A stretch of DNA of 64,000 bases from an uncultured SAR86 cluster bacterium (GTDB lineage Bacteria; Pseudomonadota; Gammaproteobacteria; Magnimaribacterales; D2472): positions 29,006-93,005 of the forward strand of contig CABYCL010000001.1 of the NCBI GenBank assembly GCA_902517505.1, given 5' to 3'. Each line of letters opens with the position of its first letter. Positions within the stretch are counted from its first letter, which is position 1. Shown in pieces: positions 44,830 through 53,385 of the stretch. A program made the translations under genes and the position numbers. Below the pieces are notes generated by a model that had not been told where the DNA came from, did no database searches, and worked only from the letters and a program-made list of their open reading frames with translations.

Positions 44830-44877
44830 CTATTTAGAGCAGCAAGAACACTCGCAGCAATCACAACAATCACACAT
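44830..44877 (-). CDS. Tiny cysteine-rich peptide (15 aa, 8 Cys), missed by the ORF track
   Basis: The minus strand reads ATG to TAG as MCDCCDCCECSCCSK. Eight of 15 residues are cysteine, separated by Asp, Glu and Ser. Both TGT and TGC are used, and Asp/Glu codons intervene, so this is not a simple triplet repeat. It may be a metallothionein-like metal binder or leader peptide. A TATAAT lies six bases upstream of the ATG, but a clear Shine-Dalgarno site is not seen. It lies in the gap between the cyclase gene and the MORN-type gene. Reality as a translated gene is unproven. Confidence 0.45.
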   Translation of the reverse strand: MCDCCDCCECSCCSK

Positions 44878-44921
44878 AAATTTATTATACCTTATTTCCT
44901 TTTAAATTTTTTTTGGATTTT

Positions 44922-45572
44922 CTAGTTAATCTGGTTTCCATTAAAGTCATACTCCTCAATCACTCTAACTAGAGCTCCATTTTGATATTCTATTTTTGAT
45001 TTTAATTGTCCGTTTTGATGATATGCCTCGGTGATACCATGCAATTCTGCATCATTGTTATATATTTCCTTTGATGCTATTTGGCCATTATCATAATATG
45101 AAAATTCTGCAAGACTAACAGTGACACCATTTTTAACATTTTCTGTCCAGGTTATTTGACCATATTCATAGCCAATCCATTCGCCCTCATCTACACCATT
45201 AACTCTATTTCCTTCCATTGATAAAAAGCCTTCCATGAACTCAACATATTTTCCGTGCTCTAGTCCATTTTTATATCCAGTCTTATATGAAAATAAGGTG
45301 CCACAGCCCTCATATCCTTCAAAAGGCCCATGAAGAAGCCCCCTTTTATATGATCCTGCCTCTATTGCACAAAACCCATATTCATCTTCATAAGTTACGA
45401 ATCTTCCAGAAAATGGAGTATTAGTATTTACCTGATATTTCAAACCCTGTCTTTCAACAAGAGATGATGAATTTATAGATTGATCCGCATATTTGATATA
45501 TAACGCCTCGTTAGCTTCTATATTTAGAGTAAAAAAAGCAATTAAAAATATGTTTCTTAAGGCTATATTCAT
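44922..45572 (-). CDS. Secreted MORN-repeat (YwqK-type) protein
   Basis: The 216-residue protein has a signal peptide (to about residue 20) and repeated MORN_2-type units such as HGPFEGYEG, HGKYVEFMEG, EGEWIGYEYGQ, YYDNGQIASKEIY and YHQNGQLKSKIEYQNG. Such repeats form beta-meanders that bind partners; they are common in YwqK-type antitoxin-like or envelope proteins. No toxin is adjacent. The specific role is unknown. Confidence 0.78.
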   Translation of the reverse strand: MNIALRNIFLIAFFTLNIEANEALYIKYADQSINSSSLVERQGLKYQVNTNTPFSGRFVTYEDEYGFCAIEAGSYKRGLLHGPFEGYEGCGTLFSYKTGYKNGLEHGKYVEFMEGFLSMEGNRVNGVDEGEWIGYEYGQITWTENVKNGVTVSLAEFSYYDNGQIASKEIYNNDAELHGITEAYHQNGQLKSKIEYQNGALVRVIEEYDFNGNQIN

Positions 45573-45640
45573 ATTTTCCTCATACGATTTAATAAAAGTT
45601 ATTTTTATTCTAACGCAATCTTAGGGCGGTTTTAAAATTT

Positions 45641-46051
45641 TTATGACTCTTTATTTGGATTCCATATAACCAAGTTTTTGGTTTTCAGCCTATTTACTAC
45701 TAGCTTGTATCTTGATTGCTCTTCTTTCCATTCCTTTAACCAATTCGCGCCATCTCTCTCTGCATCAACAAATATCGCGTTTGTGAATGCAAGTGGTAAC
45801 AATACTCCAATATGTATAATGATGCTTGCAACGGTATTATATCCAAACCATCCAAGATAGTTTGCTGCCAAGAATCCAAAGAATGCACTCCATATTGTGA
45901 ATAACACTAACATAAAGTAAGTTTGTAAACTCGGGTCAGGTATATACTTAAGCGGGTTATATCTGACATCCATTACTCTTCTCCAACCACTTACGAATTT
46001 CAATACGCTTCTTCTAAAGAGGCTAGGTTTTTTTATATTTGGTTCAATCAT
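45641..46051 (-). CDS. Hypothetical two-helix membrane protein
   Basis: The 136-residue protein has a basic N-terminus, two membrane helices (about residues 46-66 and 76-94) and a charged C-terminal tail (DAERDGANWLKEWKEEQ). No family is recognised. An AGGAG site lies five bases before the ATG, inside the end of the small upstream gene, and the two genes overlap by eight bases. Confidence 0.65.
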   Translation of the reverse strand: MIEPNIKKPSLFRRSVLKFVSGWRRVMDVRYNPLKYIPDPSLQTYFMLVLFTIWSAFFGFLAANYLGWFGYNTVASIIIHIGVLLPLAFTNAIFVDAERDGANWLKEWKEEQSRYKLVVNRLKTKNLVIWNPNKES

Positions 46052-46148
46052 CTGTTCTCCTATTGAATCTTATAAACTCTTTAATTACATGCATACCAAC
46101 AGCAATCCATGTCACTGCAACTAAGCTCCAAAATAATATCTCAATCAT
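46044..46148 (-). CDS. Small single-span membrane protein (34 aa), missed by the ORF track
   Basis: The ORF begins MIEILFWSLVAVTWIAVGMH and ends RRTDD, a single transmembrane helix with a basic end. It overlaps the next gene by eight bases and contains that gene's AGGAG site, an arrangement typical of coupled genes. No family is recognised. Confidence 0.5.
   Translation of the reverse strand: MIEILFWSLVAVTWIAVGMHVIKEFIRFNRRTDD
46053..46061 (-). promoter_or_regulatory. Shine-Dalgarno site of the 136-aa membrane protein
   Basis: AGGAG (46057-46061) lies five bases before the ATG at 46051, within the 34-aa ORF. Confidence 0.6.
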
Positions 46149-46199
46149 ATGAATTTACAATCTTGATGTACAAAAAATTATACAATGATTTATACCAGC

Positions 46200-46445
46200 T
46201 TATAATAGGTTTCTTCTAAGAAAAAACCAGCCAATCAACCATGCGACAATAAATAATGATGGCAAAATTATTATTGAAAAAATGTCACTCATAGGCAAAA
46301 AAATGGATGCGGCATATGGACCAAGAATACAAAAAGGCGATAAACCATTGTAATGGTTTAGCCTAGGATGCTTCTTAAGAATCATTTTATCATTATCAAG
46401 ATAGACTTTGACCTGGTACCCAAAAATTTTTATATTGTTAATCAT
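46200..46445 (-). CDS. Hypothetical small membrane protein (81 aa)
   Basis: The 81-residue protein has a short soluble N-terminus (VKVYLDNDKMILKKHPRLNHYNG), two hydrophobic segments and a basic C-terminus (FFLRRNLL). No family is recognised. It lies 27 bases downstream of the zinc peptidase gene and could be co-transcribed. Confidence 0.55.
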   Translation of the reverse strand: MINNIKIFGYQVKVYLDNDKMILKKHPRLNHYNGLSPFCILGPYAASIFLPMSDIFSIIILPSLFIVAWLIGWFFLRRNLL

Positions 46446-46472
46446 ATTAAAATTTTGTCATGCCATCTTTTT

Positions 46473-47159
46473 TCATCGTCTTAATAGTATAACAATCCAA
46501 CGACCAAGGTTTAAAATGTCGGCCAACGCAGCCGCCACATAAGTGAGAGCTGCTGCCTTCAGAATACGACTAGCGGCTTTTTCGTCCGACTGCGATACGT
46601 AATTCCCTTCCCTTAATATAGGGAGGGCTTTAGAAAAACTTGCATCAAATTCAATTGGCAGAGTCACTGCATGAACCATCATGCGAGCGATAAAACCAGA
46701 TAGCCCTAGGAAAAGCAATAAAGAAAATGGCATTGGATGCCGAGTAATAATGCCTATCACAGGTGATAAATAGATAATGGCAACGCTCCAACGGGCCACC
46801 TTATCAACAACAGGAGCCATCTTTGTTCTAGTAGCCAAACGTTTATCACCTTGCTGATCTTGAATCGCATGCCCAACCTCATGAGCCGCAATAGCGATTG
46901 CCGTTAACGATTTAGATTCATAGTGTTCTCGCAAAAGCCTAACTTTTTTTTCAATTGGATCATAATGATCTCCTAGCTCAGTTACTTCGACCTTCACATC
47001 TTTTAATGAAAATCTCTCAATCAAATGCTTTGCGAGCTCTCCCCCAGTACCTGGCATTTCAGTTTTTTCGGATGAATATCTCCTCATAACAAACTTCACC
47101 CACAAAGATGGTCCAAATATCAATACCAGAACTATGAGCGTACCCACCGCTAAAACCAT
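46473..47159 (-). CDS. YugP-like neutral zinc metallopeptidase (GC-rich)
   Basis: This 228-residue membrane zinc protease of the PF04298/YugP family has HEVGHAIQ (HEXXH) after a first helix, and further helices downstream. Two motifs fit the family: VTELGDHYDPIEKKVRLL before the zinc site and ALTYVAAALADIL near the end. Base composition is clearly higher in GC than neighbours (about 55% in its last 60 bases on the plus strand), suggesting horizontal acquisition. AGGAG lies eight bases before the ATG. Confidence 0.87.
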   Translation of the reverse strand: MVLAVGTLIVLVLIFGPSLWVKFVMRRYSSEKTEMPGTGGELAKHLIERFSLKDVKVEVTELGDHYDPIEKKVRLLREHYESKSLTAIAIAAHEVGHAIQDQQGDKRLATRTKMAPVVDKVARWSVAIIYLSPVIGIITRHPMPFSLLLFLGLSGFIARMMVHAVTLPIEFDASFSKALPILREGNYVSQSDEKAASRILKAAALTYVAAALADILNLGRWIVILLRR

Positions 47160-47306
47160 ATTTTATTCTCCTAAAAATTATTCAGGTTTTGAATAACAAA
47201 TCATTGTATAATTTTTTAATAAATCAAGATTATAAATTCCTTATCTAGAAGAATTCAAGTAATAAAAAATGAGCTTAAAGTTAAATAAAATCTAATAATA
47301 AATATT

Positions 47307-48479
47307 ATGGGCATAAAAATTTCTATAGTTGGAATGGGCTACGTTGGTTGCGGAAATGCTCTAATGCTTGCAAGAGATAATGAAGTTTCAATTGTTGATA
47401 TTGATAATGAGAAAGTTAAAAATTTTAATAATAAGAAATTGCCTATTCAAGATAATTTTGCACAAGATTTTTTTGAGTCTGAAAATTTAAATTTATCTGC
47501 AACTTGTGATTTATTTGAATCAATTGTCGATGCTTCATATATCATCCTCTCGCTTCCTACAAACTTTGATGAAGAAACTAAAAAATTCGATACTTCTATA
47601 ATAGAAAAAGTAATAGCTGATATATTGCATAAAAATTCAAAAGCATTAATTATCATAAAATCAACAGTTAATATTGGCTTTACAAAGTCTTTAAGAAAAA
47701 AGTTTGAAACTACGAGAATTATTTTTAGCCCTGAATTTTTAAGGGAGGGTCATGCTCTTGAAGATAATCTTTATCCTTCCAGAGTTATAGTTGGTGGATT
47801 AAGTGCTGATGCTAAATTATTCGGAAATATTCTAATTAATTCTTCGGAAGATAAGAAAGTGCCATTATTATTCATGGAGTCCACTGAGGCGGAATCAGTA
47901 AAGTTGTTTTCAAATACATATTTAGCAATGCGTGTAGCATACTTTAATGAGCTTGATGGGTTTTGCATGGATAACAACATTAATCCAAGCGATGTCATTA
48001 CAGGGGTTTCTTTAGATAAAAGAATTGGAAATTTTTATAATAATCCTTCGTTTGGCTTTGGTGGATATTGTCTTCCAAAAGACTCAAAACAGCTTTTGAA
48101 TCAATTTACAAATGCCCCTCATAACATTATCCATGCTATTCAAGATTCAAATAAAGCAAGATCAGAATTTCTAATTAATAAAATTATAAATTTCCAGCCA
48201 AAAATAGTTGGAATTTATAGACTTGCAATGAAACAAGGAGCAGATAATTCTAGAGAATCGTCAATTTTTAGTATTATAGAAGGTCTTGTTTCTAAAAATA
48301 TTAAAGTAGTGGTATTTGATGCGTCTATTCAGGAATCAGATTTTGATATAGAATTTATTGATAATTTCTCCAATTTTGCCGAAATGTCAGATTTAATTAT
48401 TGTTAATAGAATGGATGATATGATTAAGCCTTACGCTAATAAAGTTTTCTCTAGAGATGTTTTTTCTTCAGATGAATAA
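47307..48479 (+). CDS. ugd: UDP-glucose 6-dehydrogenase
   Basis: Ugd oxidises UDP-glucose to UDP-glucuronate with two NAD+. The 390-residue protein has the N-terminal Rossmann motif ISIVGMGYVGCGNA, the central SPEFLREGHALEDNLYPSRVIVGG and the catalytic-cysteine motif GFGGYCLPKDSKQL. The form is the shorter bacterial one. The 147-base upstream gap holds no gene; it includes a TATAAT but no clear -35. It opens the sugar-nucleotide and glycan cluster. Confidence 0.94.
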   Translation: MGIKISIVGMGYVGCGNALMLARDNEVSIVDIDNEKVKNFNNKKLPIQDNFAQDFFESENLNLSATCDLFESIVDASYIILSLPTNFDEETKKFDTSIIEKVIADILHKNSKALIIIKSTVNIGFTKSLRKKFETTRIIFSPEFLREGHALEDNLYPSRVIVGGLSADAKLFGNILINSSEDKKVPLLFMESTEAESVKLFSNTYLAMRVAYFNELDGFCMDNNINPSDVITGVSLDKRIGNFYNNPSFGFGGYCLPKDSKQLLNQFTNAPHNIIHAIQDSNKARSEFLINKIINFQPKIVGIYRLAMKQGADNSRESSIFSIIEGLVSKNIKVVVFDASIQESDFDIEFIDNFSNFAEMSDLIIVNRMDDMIKPYANKVFSRDVFSSDE

Positions 48480-48494
48480 ACTATATATATTGCA

Positions 48495-49430
48495 ATGAAT
48501 ATTTTGATTACAGGTGGAGCTGGCTTTGTAGGCATAAATTTAGTAAAGACATTGATAGATGAAGGACATAGTGTTATATGTCTAGATAATTTTCATAGCG
48601 GAAGAAAAGAAAATTTTTCCTTCATTCAAGAAACATCAAATTTTAAGAGCATTACACACGACATAAGAAAACCTCTAGATATTTCTGAAAATATTGATCA
48701 AATTTATCATCTTGCATGTCCAGCATCTCCAAAGTTTTATCAAGCTGATCCTATTTATACTACAGAGACATGCGTACTTGGCTCTCTAAATGTTTTAAAT
48801 TTTGCGATTAAGAAAAACGCAAGTGTGCTTTTTACATCCACCAGTGAGGTCTATGGTGATCCAGAAGTACACCCTCAACCAGAATCATATCGCGGATCGG
48901 TTAATTCCACTGGGATAAGAGCCTGTTATGACGAAGGTAAAAGATGTGCCGAAAGTTTATTTTATGATTTTCATCGTATTTATAATTTGGATGTAAAAGT
49001 TGCTAGATTGTTTAATACATATGGTCCAATGATGAGACCAGATGATGGAAGAGTTATTTCAAATTTTATTTGCCAAAGTATCTTAAATAAGCCTATTACT
49101 ATTTATGGAGATGGTCTCCAAACTCGAAGTTTTTGTCATGTAAATGATTTAATCCTTGGCTTAAAGAATCTTATGAATTGTAATGAAGAAATCTCTCATC
49201 CTATAAATTTGGGCAATCCAGATGAATTTACCTTATTGGAATTAGTTGACCTAATAGAGAAATTAATTAATACAAAGCTGAAGCTTAAATTTTTACCACT
49301 CCCTTTAGATGATCCCAAAATGAGAAAGCCAGATATATCTATGGCTAAGAAAATTCTTGGATGGGAGCCAAAAATTTTGCTAGAGAAGGGACTAAAAGAT
49401 ACTTATAATTATTTTCAATCAGAATTATAG
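48495..49430 (+). CDS. UDP-glucuronate decarboxylase (UDP-xylose synthase)
   Basis: This 311-residue extended SDR converts UDP-glucuronate to UDP-xylose. The NAD motif is GGAGFVGINL. The UXS signature HLACPASPKFYQADP and SEVYGDPEVHPQPESYRGSVN are nearly diagnostic, and YDEGK contains the catalytic tyrosine and lysine. UDP-arabinose 4-epimerase is not adjacent, so UDP-xylose is the likely product used. It begins 15 bases after ugd. Confidence 0.9.
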   Translation: MNILITGGAGFVGINLVKTLIDEGHSVICLDNFHSGRKENFSFIQETSNFKSITHDIRKPLDISENIDQIYHLACPASPKFYQADPIYTTETCVLGSLNVLNFAIKKNASVLFTSTSEVYGDPEVHPQPESYRGSVNSTGIRACYDEGKRCAESLFYDFHRIYNLDVKVARLFNTYGPMMRPDDGRVISNFICQSILNKPITIYGDGLQTRSFCHVNDLILGLKNLMNCNEEISHPINLGNPDEFTLLELVDLIEKLINTKLKLKFLPLPLDDPKMRKPDISMAKKILGWEPKILLEKGLKDTYNYFQSEL

Positions 49431-49436
49431 AATTAA

Positions 49437-50378
49437 TTAAATACTTTTTGAGCTTATAACTTTTTTAATAAATTCAGCATAAGAGATATTTTCTGTAGAG
49501 TTATTCTTTACTACACCAGTAAGCAATAAAGTCATGAGAGTAAGGGTTCCGGTTTGAAGGAATACAAGAACAAAGACACCTAATGCAATTGAGAACCACC
49601 CTGGAGTTGCTACTCCATAAAATTTAAGCATTATTGCTGTCACACCGCCCAAAATAGATAAAAAAGCTATGAAGGCACAAAAAATACCTACCCTAACCAA
49701 TACTTCTTCAGAAAAAATCATTAATGCTTTAAAACCATGCAGGGCAAAGGCAACAAAATTCATTTTTGATCTTCCATAGTATCTTTCACTTCTATCAATG
49801 GAGCATTCCCCGATCCTAAGTTTTGATGATAGAAGAGACGCAGCAAAATGGGTCCATATTTCTGGCATTTTGACAATCCTTTGAAGGCTTCTAGGTTTTA
49901 AAGCAACAAAATTGCCAAAAGCAATTGTTCTTCCAGTTAATGTTTTGAATATAAATTTATAAATTCTATAAAATATTTGAAAATACATTACTTCTGATCT
50001 ATTTTTTCTTTTACCCACAGCGATATCAATATCTTCGTTATCCAAAACTTCTAATAAATTCTTTACTGTGGTTGGATTATCCTCGCCATCAGAGTCCATC
50101 ACAATTATTTTTTCACAAAAATTTATTTTATTTGCAACATAATTCAGCCCAACAGCAATTGCTGCCTGATGGCCAATATTTTTAGTTAATCGCAAAATCA
50201 CACCGTTGGTATTATTGTCATCTAACAACTTAATATTAACTGGTTCGTTTACAGAGCCATCATCAACAGCAACAATATATAGCTTATCTCTAAAAATTTT
50301 TTGTAATTCCAAGATCAGCTTTTTTGCTGATTTTGTATCTTCATATATTGGTGTAACTATGACTAATTTTCTTTCCAT
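49437..50378 (-). CDS. Family 2 glycosyltransferase (GtrB/DPM1-like)
   Basis: This 313-residue GT2 enzyme has a GT-A fold with VTPIYEDT, VAVDDGS, VMDSDGEDNP (DXD) and two C-terminal membrane helices, the layout of undecaprenyl-phosphate glycosyltransferases such as GtrB and ArnC. It would load a sugar, plausibly xylose, onto undecaprenyl phosphate. The track start is TTG at 50399; the ATG at 50378 is preferred. It is the only leftward gene in the cluster. Confidence 0.85.
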   Translation of the reverse strand: MERKLVIVTPIYEDTKSAKKLILELQKIFRDKLYIVAVDDGSVNEPVNIKLLDDNNTNGVILRLTKNIGHQAAIAVGLNYVANKINFCEKIIVMDSDGEDNPTTVKNLLEVLDNEDIDIAVGKRKNRSEVMYFQIFYRIYKFIFKTLTGRTIAFGNFVALKPRSLQRIVKMPEIWTHFAASLLSSKLRIGECSIDRSERYYGRSKMNFVAFALHGFKALMIFSEEVLVRVGIFCAFIAFLSILGGVTAIMLKFYGVATPGWFSIALGVFVLVFLQTGTLTLMTLLLTGVVKNNSTENISYAEFIKKVISSKSI

Positions 50379-50489
50379 TTGAATATTTATTATAAGCAAA
50401 TTTAATGGATTACCTAATTTTATAGTAAACTGTGATCTACATTTATTAAAACTTAACTGAAATTAAAAAGCCTTCATCATTAACCAGGA

Positions 50490-50894
50490 ATGAAAAAAAA
50501 ATTTTCTGTAGATGAAACATATAAATTCATCATCAATGGCTTATTTGCGACTTTAGTGCATTTTTTAGTTTTGCTCATATTAATAAGCTTTAGCCCATTA
50601 AATTACGGATTTTCAAATTTTATTGGGTATATATTTAGTATAACTTCCTCTTTTTTAGGCAATAAATTCTTTGTATTCAAAGATTCAAATAATAAGCATG
50701 CTTTTACCCAAGTAATAAAATTTATTTTTTTATATATATTTCTTGCCATAAATAGTGGCTTCGCTTTATATATATGGACTGATATAAATAAATATAATTT
50801 TGTTATAGGCTTTTTGGGTATTACAGCTTTGAATACTATCATAAGCTTTTTGGTGAATAAATTTTTAATATATAATCCAACACATGAAAAATAA
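50490..50894 (+). CDS. gtrA: GtrA family membrane protein (flippase-like)
   Basis: This 134-residue four-helix protein matches GtrA, the proposed flippase for undecaprenyl-phosphate-linked sugars. Conserved features are FIINGLFATLVHF, the GNKFFVFK motif and NTIISFLVNKFLIY near the end. It overlaps the next gene by 11 bases. With the GT2 and GT-C genes it forms a Gtr-like glycan-modification module. Confidence 0.84.
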   Translation: MKKKFSVDETYKFIINGLFATLVHFLVLLILISFSPLNYGFSNFIGYIFSITSSFLGNKFFVFKDSNNKHAFTQVIKFIFLYIFLAINSGFALYIWTDINKYNFVIGFLGITALNTIISFLVNKFLIYNPTHEK

Positions 50895-51492
50895 ATTTCT
50901 ATTACTTACATTTTCAATATTTCTATATTTATTTATTTTCATATGTATCTATCTCATTCATATAAATTTTTTTAAAGTAGGCGTTATATTCTATTCATCA
51001 TTGATTGATTCAGTAATAGCACTTATTATCTTTTTCGGTTTATATAATTCGATTAATTTTTTTAAACATATTACAAATTTTGAATCAAGCCTGATCATTT
51101 TATTGTTACTTTTTATTGGCTATTCTTTTTCAATAAGCCTTCCTACTGTCATAGATAGGTCGCTTTCTTTTTATTTCCTTGAAAAAATTCGACAGCACGA
51201 TGGAGCTATTAAAAAGACAGCAATGAAGCAAATGTTCATTGATGATTATATGGATGAATATAAGCTCGTAGAAATGAGATTAACAGAACAACTTAAATCT
51301 GGAACTATTGAGTTAAAAGGCAACTGTATTGTATTAACAAAAAGAGGCTATTTAGTCACAACATTTAGTGATTTTTTCAGGAAGAATTTCTTAGCCAACA
51401 AAAGATTAATTTTAGATAGTTACTCTGATCAATTAACAGATCCATTAAAAGACAGCGAGATTAACAATGAATACCTTTGTAAAAAAGAGTAG
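50884..51492 (+). CDS. Hypothetical membrane protein of the glycan cluster
   Basis: The 202-residue protein has four N-terminal hydrophobic helices (to about residue 95) and a soluble C-terminal domain (from RQHDGAIKKTA). No family is recognised. Its position between gtrA and the GT-C gene, with an overlap of 11 bases and a 14-base gap, suggests a role in the same glycan pathway. Confidence 0.6.
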   Translation: MKNKFLLLTFSIFLYLFIFICIYLIHINFFKVGVIFYSSLIDSVIALIIFFGLYNSINFFKHITNFESSLIILLLLFIGYSFSISLPTVIDRSLSFYFLEKIRQHDGAIKKTAMKQMFIDDYMDEYKLVEMRLTEQLKSGTIELKGNCIVLTKRGYLVTTFSDFFRKNFLANKRLILDSYSDQLTDPLKDSEINNEYLCKKE

Positions 51493-51506
51493 TATAAAGA
51501 TTCAAT

Positions 51507-52787
51507 ATGTTTAATATCCGTGTTTCAGAAAGATCTCAAATTATATTAATATTTTGTATAGCATTTATATTTAGGTATTTATTTTCTTTATTCTCTGGTA
51601 TTGGTAATTTTGAAATCCCTGACATTGTTAGGTATATGGCTCAAAGTGATAGTATTCTTGAAGGTAGCTTTAACCTTGAAGAAAAACTCTTCATTACTGC
51701 CCCCTTATTTCCCTATATTTTAGCTTTCTTTAAGTTTGTATTCGGAGCTAGTTATATTTCTGCTTTAGAAATATTTCAAATTACTTTAAGCTCAATTTCC
51801 GTAGTAATGCTAATGCAAACAGCTTATGTAATTTTTAAAGATCAAAGAATAAGACTTTTAGTTGGTATAGCAATGTCTATTTATCCAGTCACGCTTTATT
51901 ATGTCCATCAGTTCTCTCAAGAATCAATCTTTCAGTCACTTTTTATAATCAGTATCTATTATTACTCTGTTTTTTTTACAAAAGAACAAATTAAAGATTT
52001 GATATTATTTTCAGTCTTTTTTGCATTAGCCTTGCTTACAAAATCAATAATATTGTTAATGTTTCCATTTTTAATGATTTCATTATTATTTAAATTTCAA
52101 ATTACTAGAAAAAAAATTTTTCAAATATGTTGCTCAATATCAATAATTCTTTTGATGACGGCACCATATGGAATATATAACAAAGTAGTAAATAACACTT
52201 ACGTCATTGCATCTAGCGGTCAAGGCGGACTTTTCTTAACTGGCCATAATGACGATTTTTACACAAATGTTGTTAATCCTCCGCCCAAGGATTCATCTGA
52301 ATATAAGAGACTCCGGAACATGGATTTCAAAATTTTTGAAGAATTAGAATCTCAAATTGCTAATAAAGAACATAAAATTAAACAAGCCACCTACCTTAAT
52401 GCAGGGATTGAATGGAGCCTCCAAAATCCTGATAAATTCTTTCATCTTTTATGGGTAAATATAAGAAATTTTCTTCAACCAGGTTTTAACATTTTTCATC
52501 ATCCCTTTAACCTCTGGCTATTAACTTTTTTAATGAGCGCTCCGGTCTATGTTTTAGCTTATATCGAAATAATTAGAAGACTTCTTATAGCTCCTCGCGA
52601 TCATTTGGCAATTGCTTCAATATTTCTTGGAATGATTTCTGTAGCAATTATCTTCTATCATCAAAGCAGGTTCAGAGCAATTACAGTTGAGCCATTTTAT
52701 TTGATATATGCATGTTCTTGTTTTATATATATACTTCAAACTAAGTTAAAACTGCTCAAAAAAACAGAACCTTCAAGCCATCATTAG
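51507..52787 (+). CDS. GT-C fold membrane glycosyltransferase (ArnT/PMT-like)
   Basis: This 426-residue protein has about nine to ten membrane helices with a large periplasmic loop. The N-terminal IFRYLFSLFSG...EIPDIVRY region places an acidic residue where GT-C enzymes use undecaprenyl-phosphate sugars. Similarity to GT39-type dolichol/undecaprenyl mannosyltransferases is by layout only. It would transfer the flipped sugar to lipopolysaccharide or a protein. The 145 bases after it carry no gene but include the first tail repeat of the array (52889). Confidence 0.75.
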   Translation: MFNIRVSERSQIILIFCIAFIFRYLFSLFSGIGNFEIPDIVRYMAQSDSILEGSFNLEEKLFITAPLFPYILAFFKFVFGASYISALEIFQITLSSISVVMLMQTAYVIFKDQRIRLLVGIAMSIYPVTLYYVHQFSQESIFQSLFIISIYYYSVFFTKEQIKDLILFSVFFALALLTKSIILLMFPFLMISLLFKFQITRKKIFQICCSISIILLMTAPYGIYNKVVNNTYVIASSGQGGLFLTGHNDDFYTNVVNPPPKDSSEYKRLRNMDFKIFEELESQIANKEHKIKQATYLNAGIEWSLQNPDKFFHLLWVNIRNFLQPGFNIFHHPFNLWLLTFLMSAPVYVLAYIEIIRRLLIAPRDHLAIASIFLGMISVAIIFYHQSRFRAITVEPFYLIYACSCFIYILQTKLKLLKKTEPSSHH

Positions 52788-52888
52788 CCTGGTGAGCGAA
52801 TTTTCATTAATTAGTTTGATAAAGTCTTTTGGTAATTTTTTCTTTAAGATTGCTTTTTTCAAGACTATTCATAAATCACTGTTTCCTT
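52788..52888. other. Intergenic stretch between the glycan cluster and the cassette array
   Basis: No gene is seen here. A short T-rich run near 52839-52860 could end transcripts arriving from the left. The distal arm of the array (ATAAATCACTGTTT, 52871-52884) marks its edge. Confidence 0.4.
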
Positions 52889-52906
52889 CATCTCCACCGT
52901 CACTGA
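52889..52906 (-). repeat. glmS-tail repeat A (most distal, stop lost)
   Basis: Reads TCA GTG ACG GTG GAG ATG on the minus strand: Ser-Val-Thr-Val-Glu with the stop changed to ATG. It is followed by the AAACAGTGATTTAT arm (52871-52884). Confidence 0.75.
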
Positions 52907-52932
52907 TTGGTTTTAAACTTTGATTTAATTCT

Positions 52933-53376
52933 TTATTTTCCAGTTGAAATATTTATTGGAATTATAGCGATCTTTAATTTCCAATAATCTCCTCTTTTTA
53001 TTAAAGTTAAATTTGTATCTGTAGATATAAGTTCAACATCTTGGTTGTTAAATCTAGTGAAGTTAGTTTTATATATTGCAAAATCTTCTTGTGAAACTAT
53101 TGGATCTATCGAATTGATTTTTGAATATGCCCAACCTTCTTTTTTTAAGTTTTCATAATTAACAATTTCACTGTAACTTTTTGCAACTACTATTTCATCA
53201 CCAACAAAATAAGTAATTGGTAAATCCCATAGTTCATTAATTTTATTTATATCCATCTCATTGAAATGATAGAAAAAATCTTCGATCACTTTCTCTGGGT
53301 TGTTGTTTGCGTCTTTTGCAAATAACAAAGAAGAAAATAAAAATAAAGTTAATAAAATATTTCTAATATAAATCAC
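52933..53376 (-). CDS. Secreted NTF2-like (SnoaL/DUF4440-type) protein in cassette B-A, GTG start
   Basis: The 147-residue protein starts with GTG inside the repeat arm (AACAGTGATTTATA), so its first codons (Met-Ile-Tyr-Ile) come from the arm. A signal peptide ends near LLFAKDA. The mature part, VIEDFFYHFNEMDINKINELW, resembles the NTF2-like fold (DUF4440/SnoaL-type). Function is unknown. It is in the glmS direction. Confidence 0.7.
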   Translation of the reverse strand: MIYIRNILLTLFLFSSLLFAKDANNNPEKVIEDFFYHFNEMDINKINELWDLPITYFVGDEIVVAKSYSEIVNYENLKKEGWAYSKINSIDPIVSQEDFAIYKTNFTRFNNQDVELISTDTNLTLIKRGDYWKLKIAIIPINISTGK

Positions 53377-53385
53377 TGTTTTCTT

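Noticed and set aside
36000-45000. Whole accessory region as one recent genomic island
   Set aside because: Base composition is similar to the core regions, no integrase or tRNA edge is visible, and genes are tightly packed as elsewhere.
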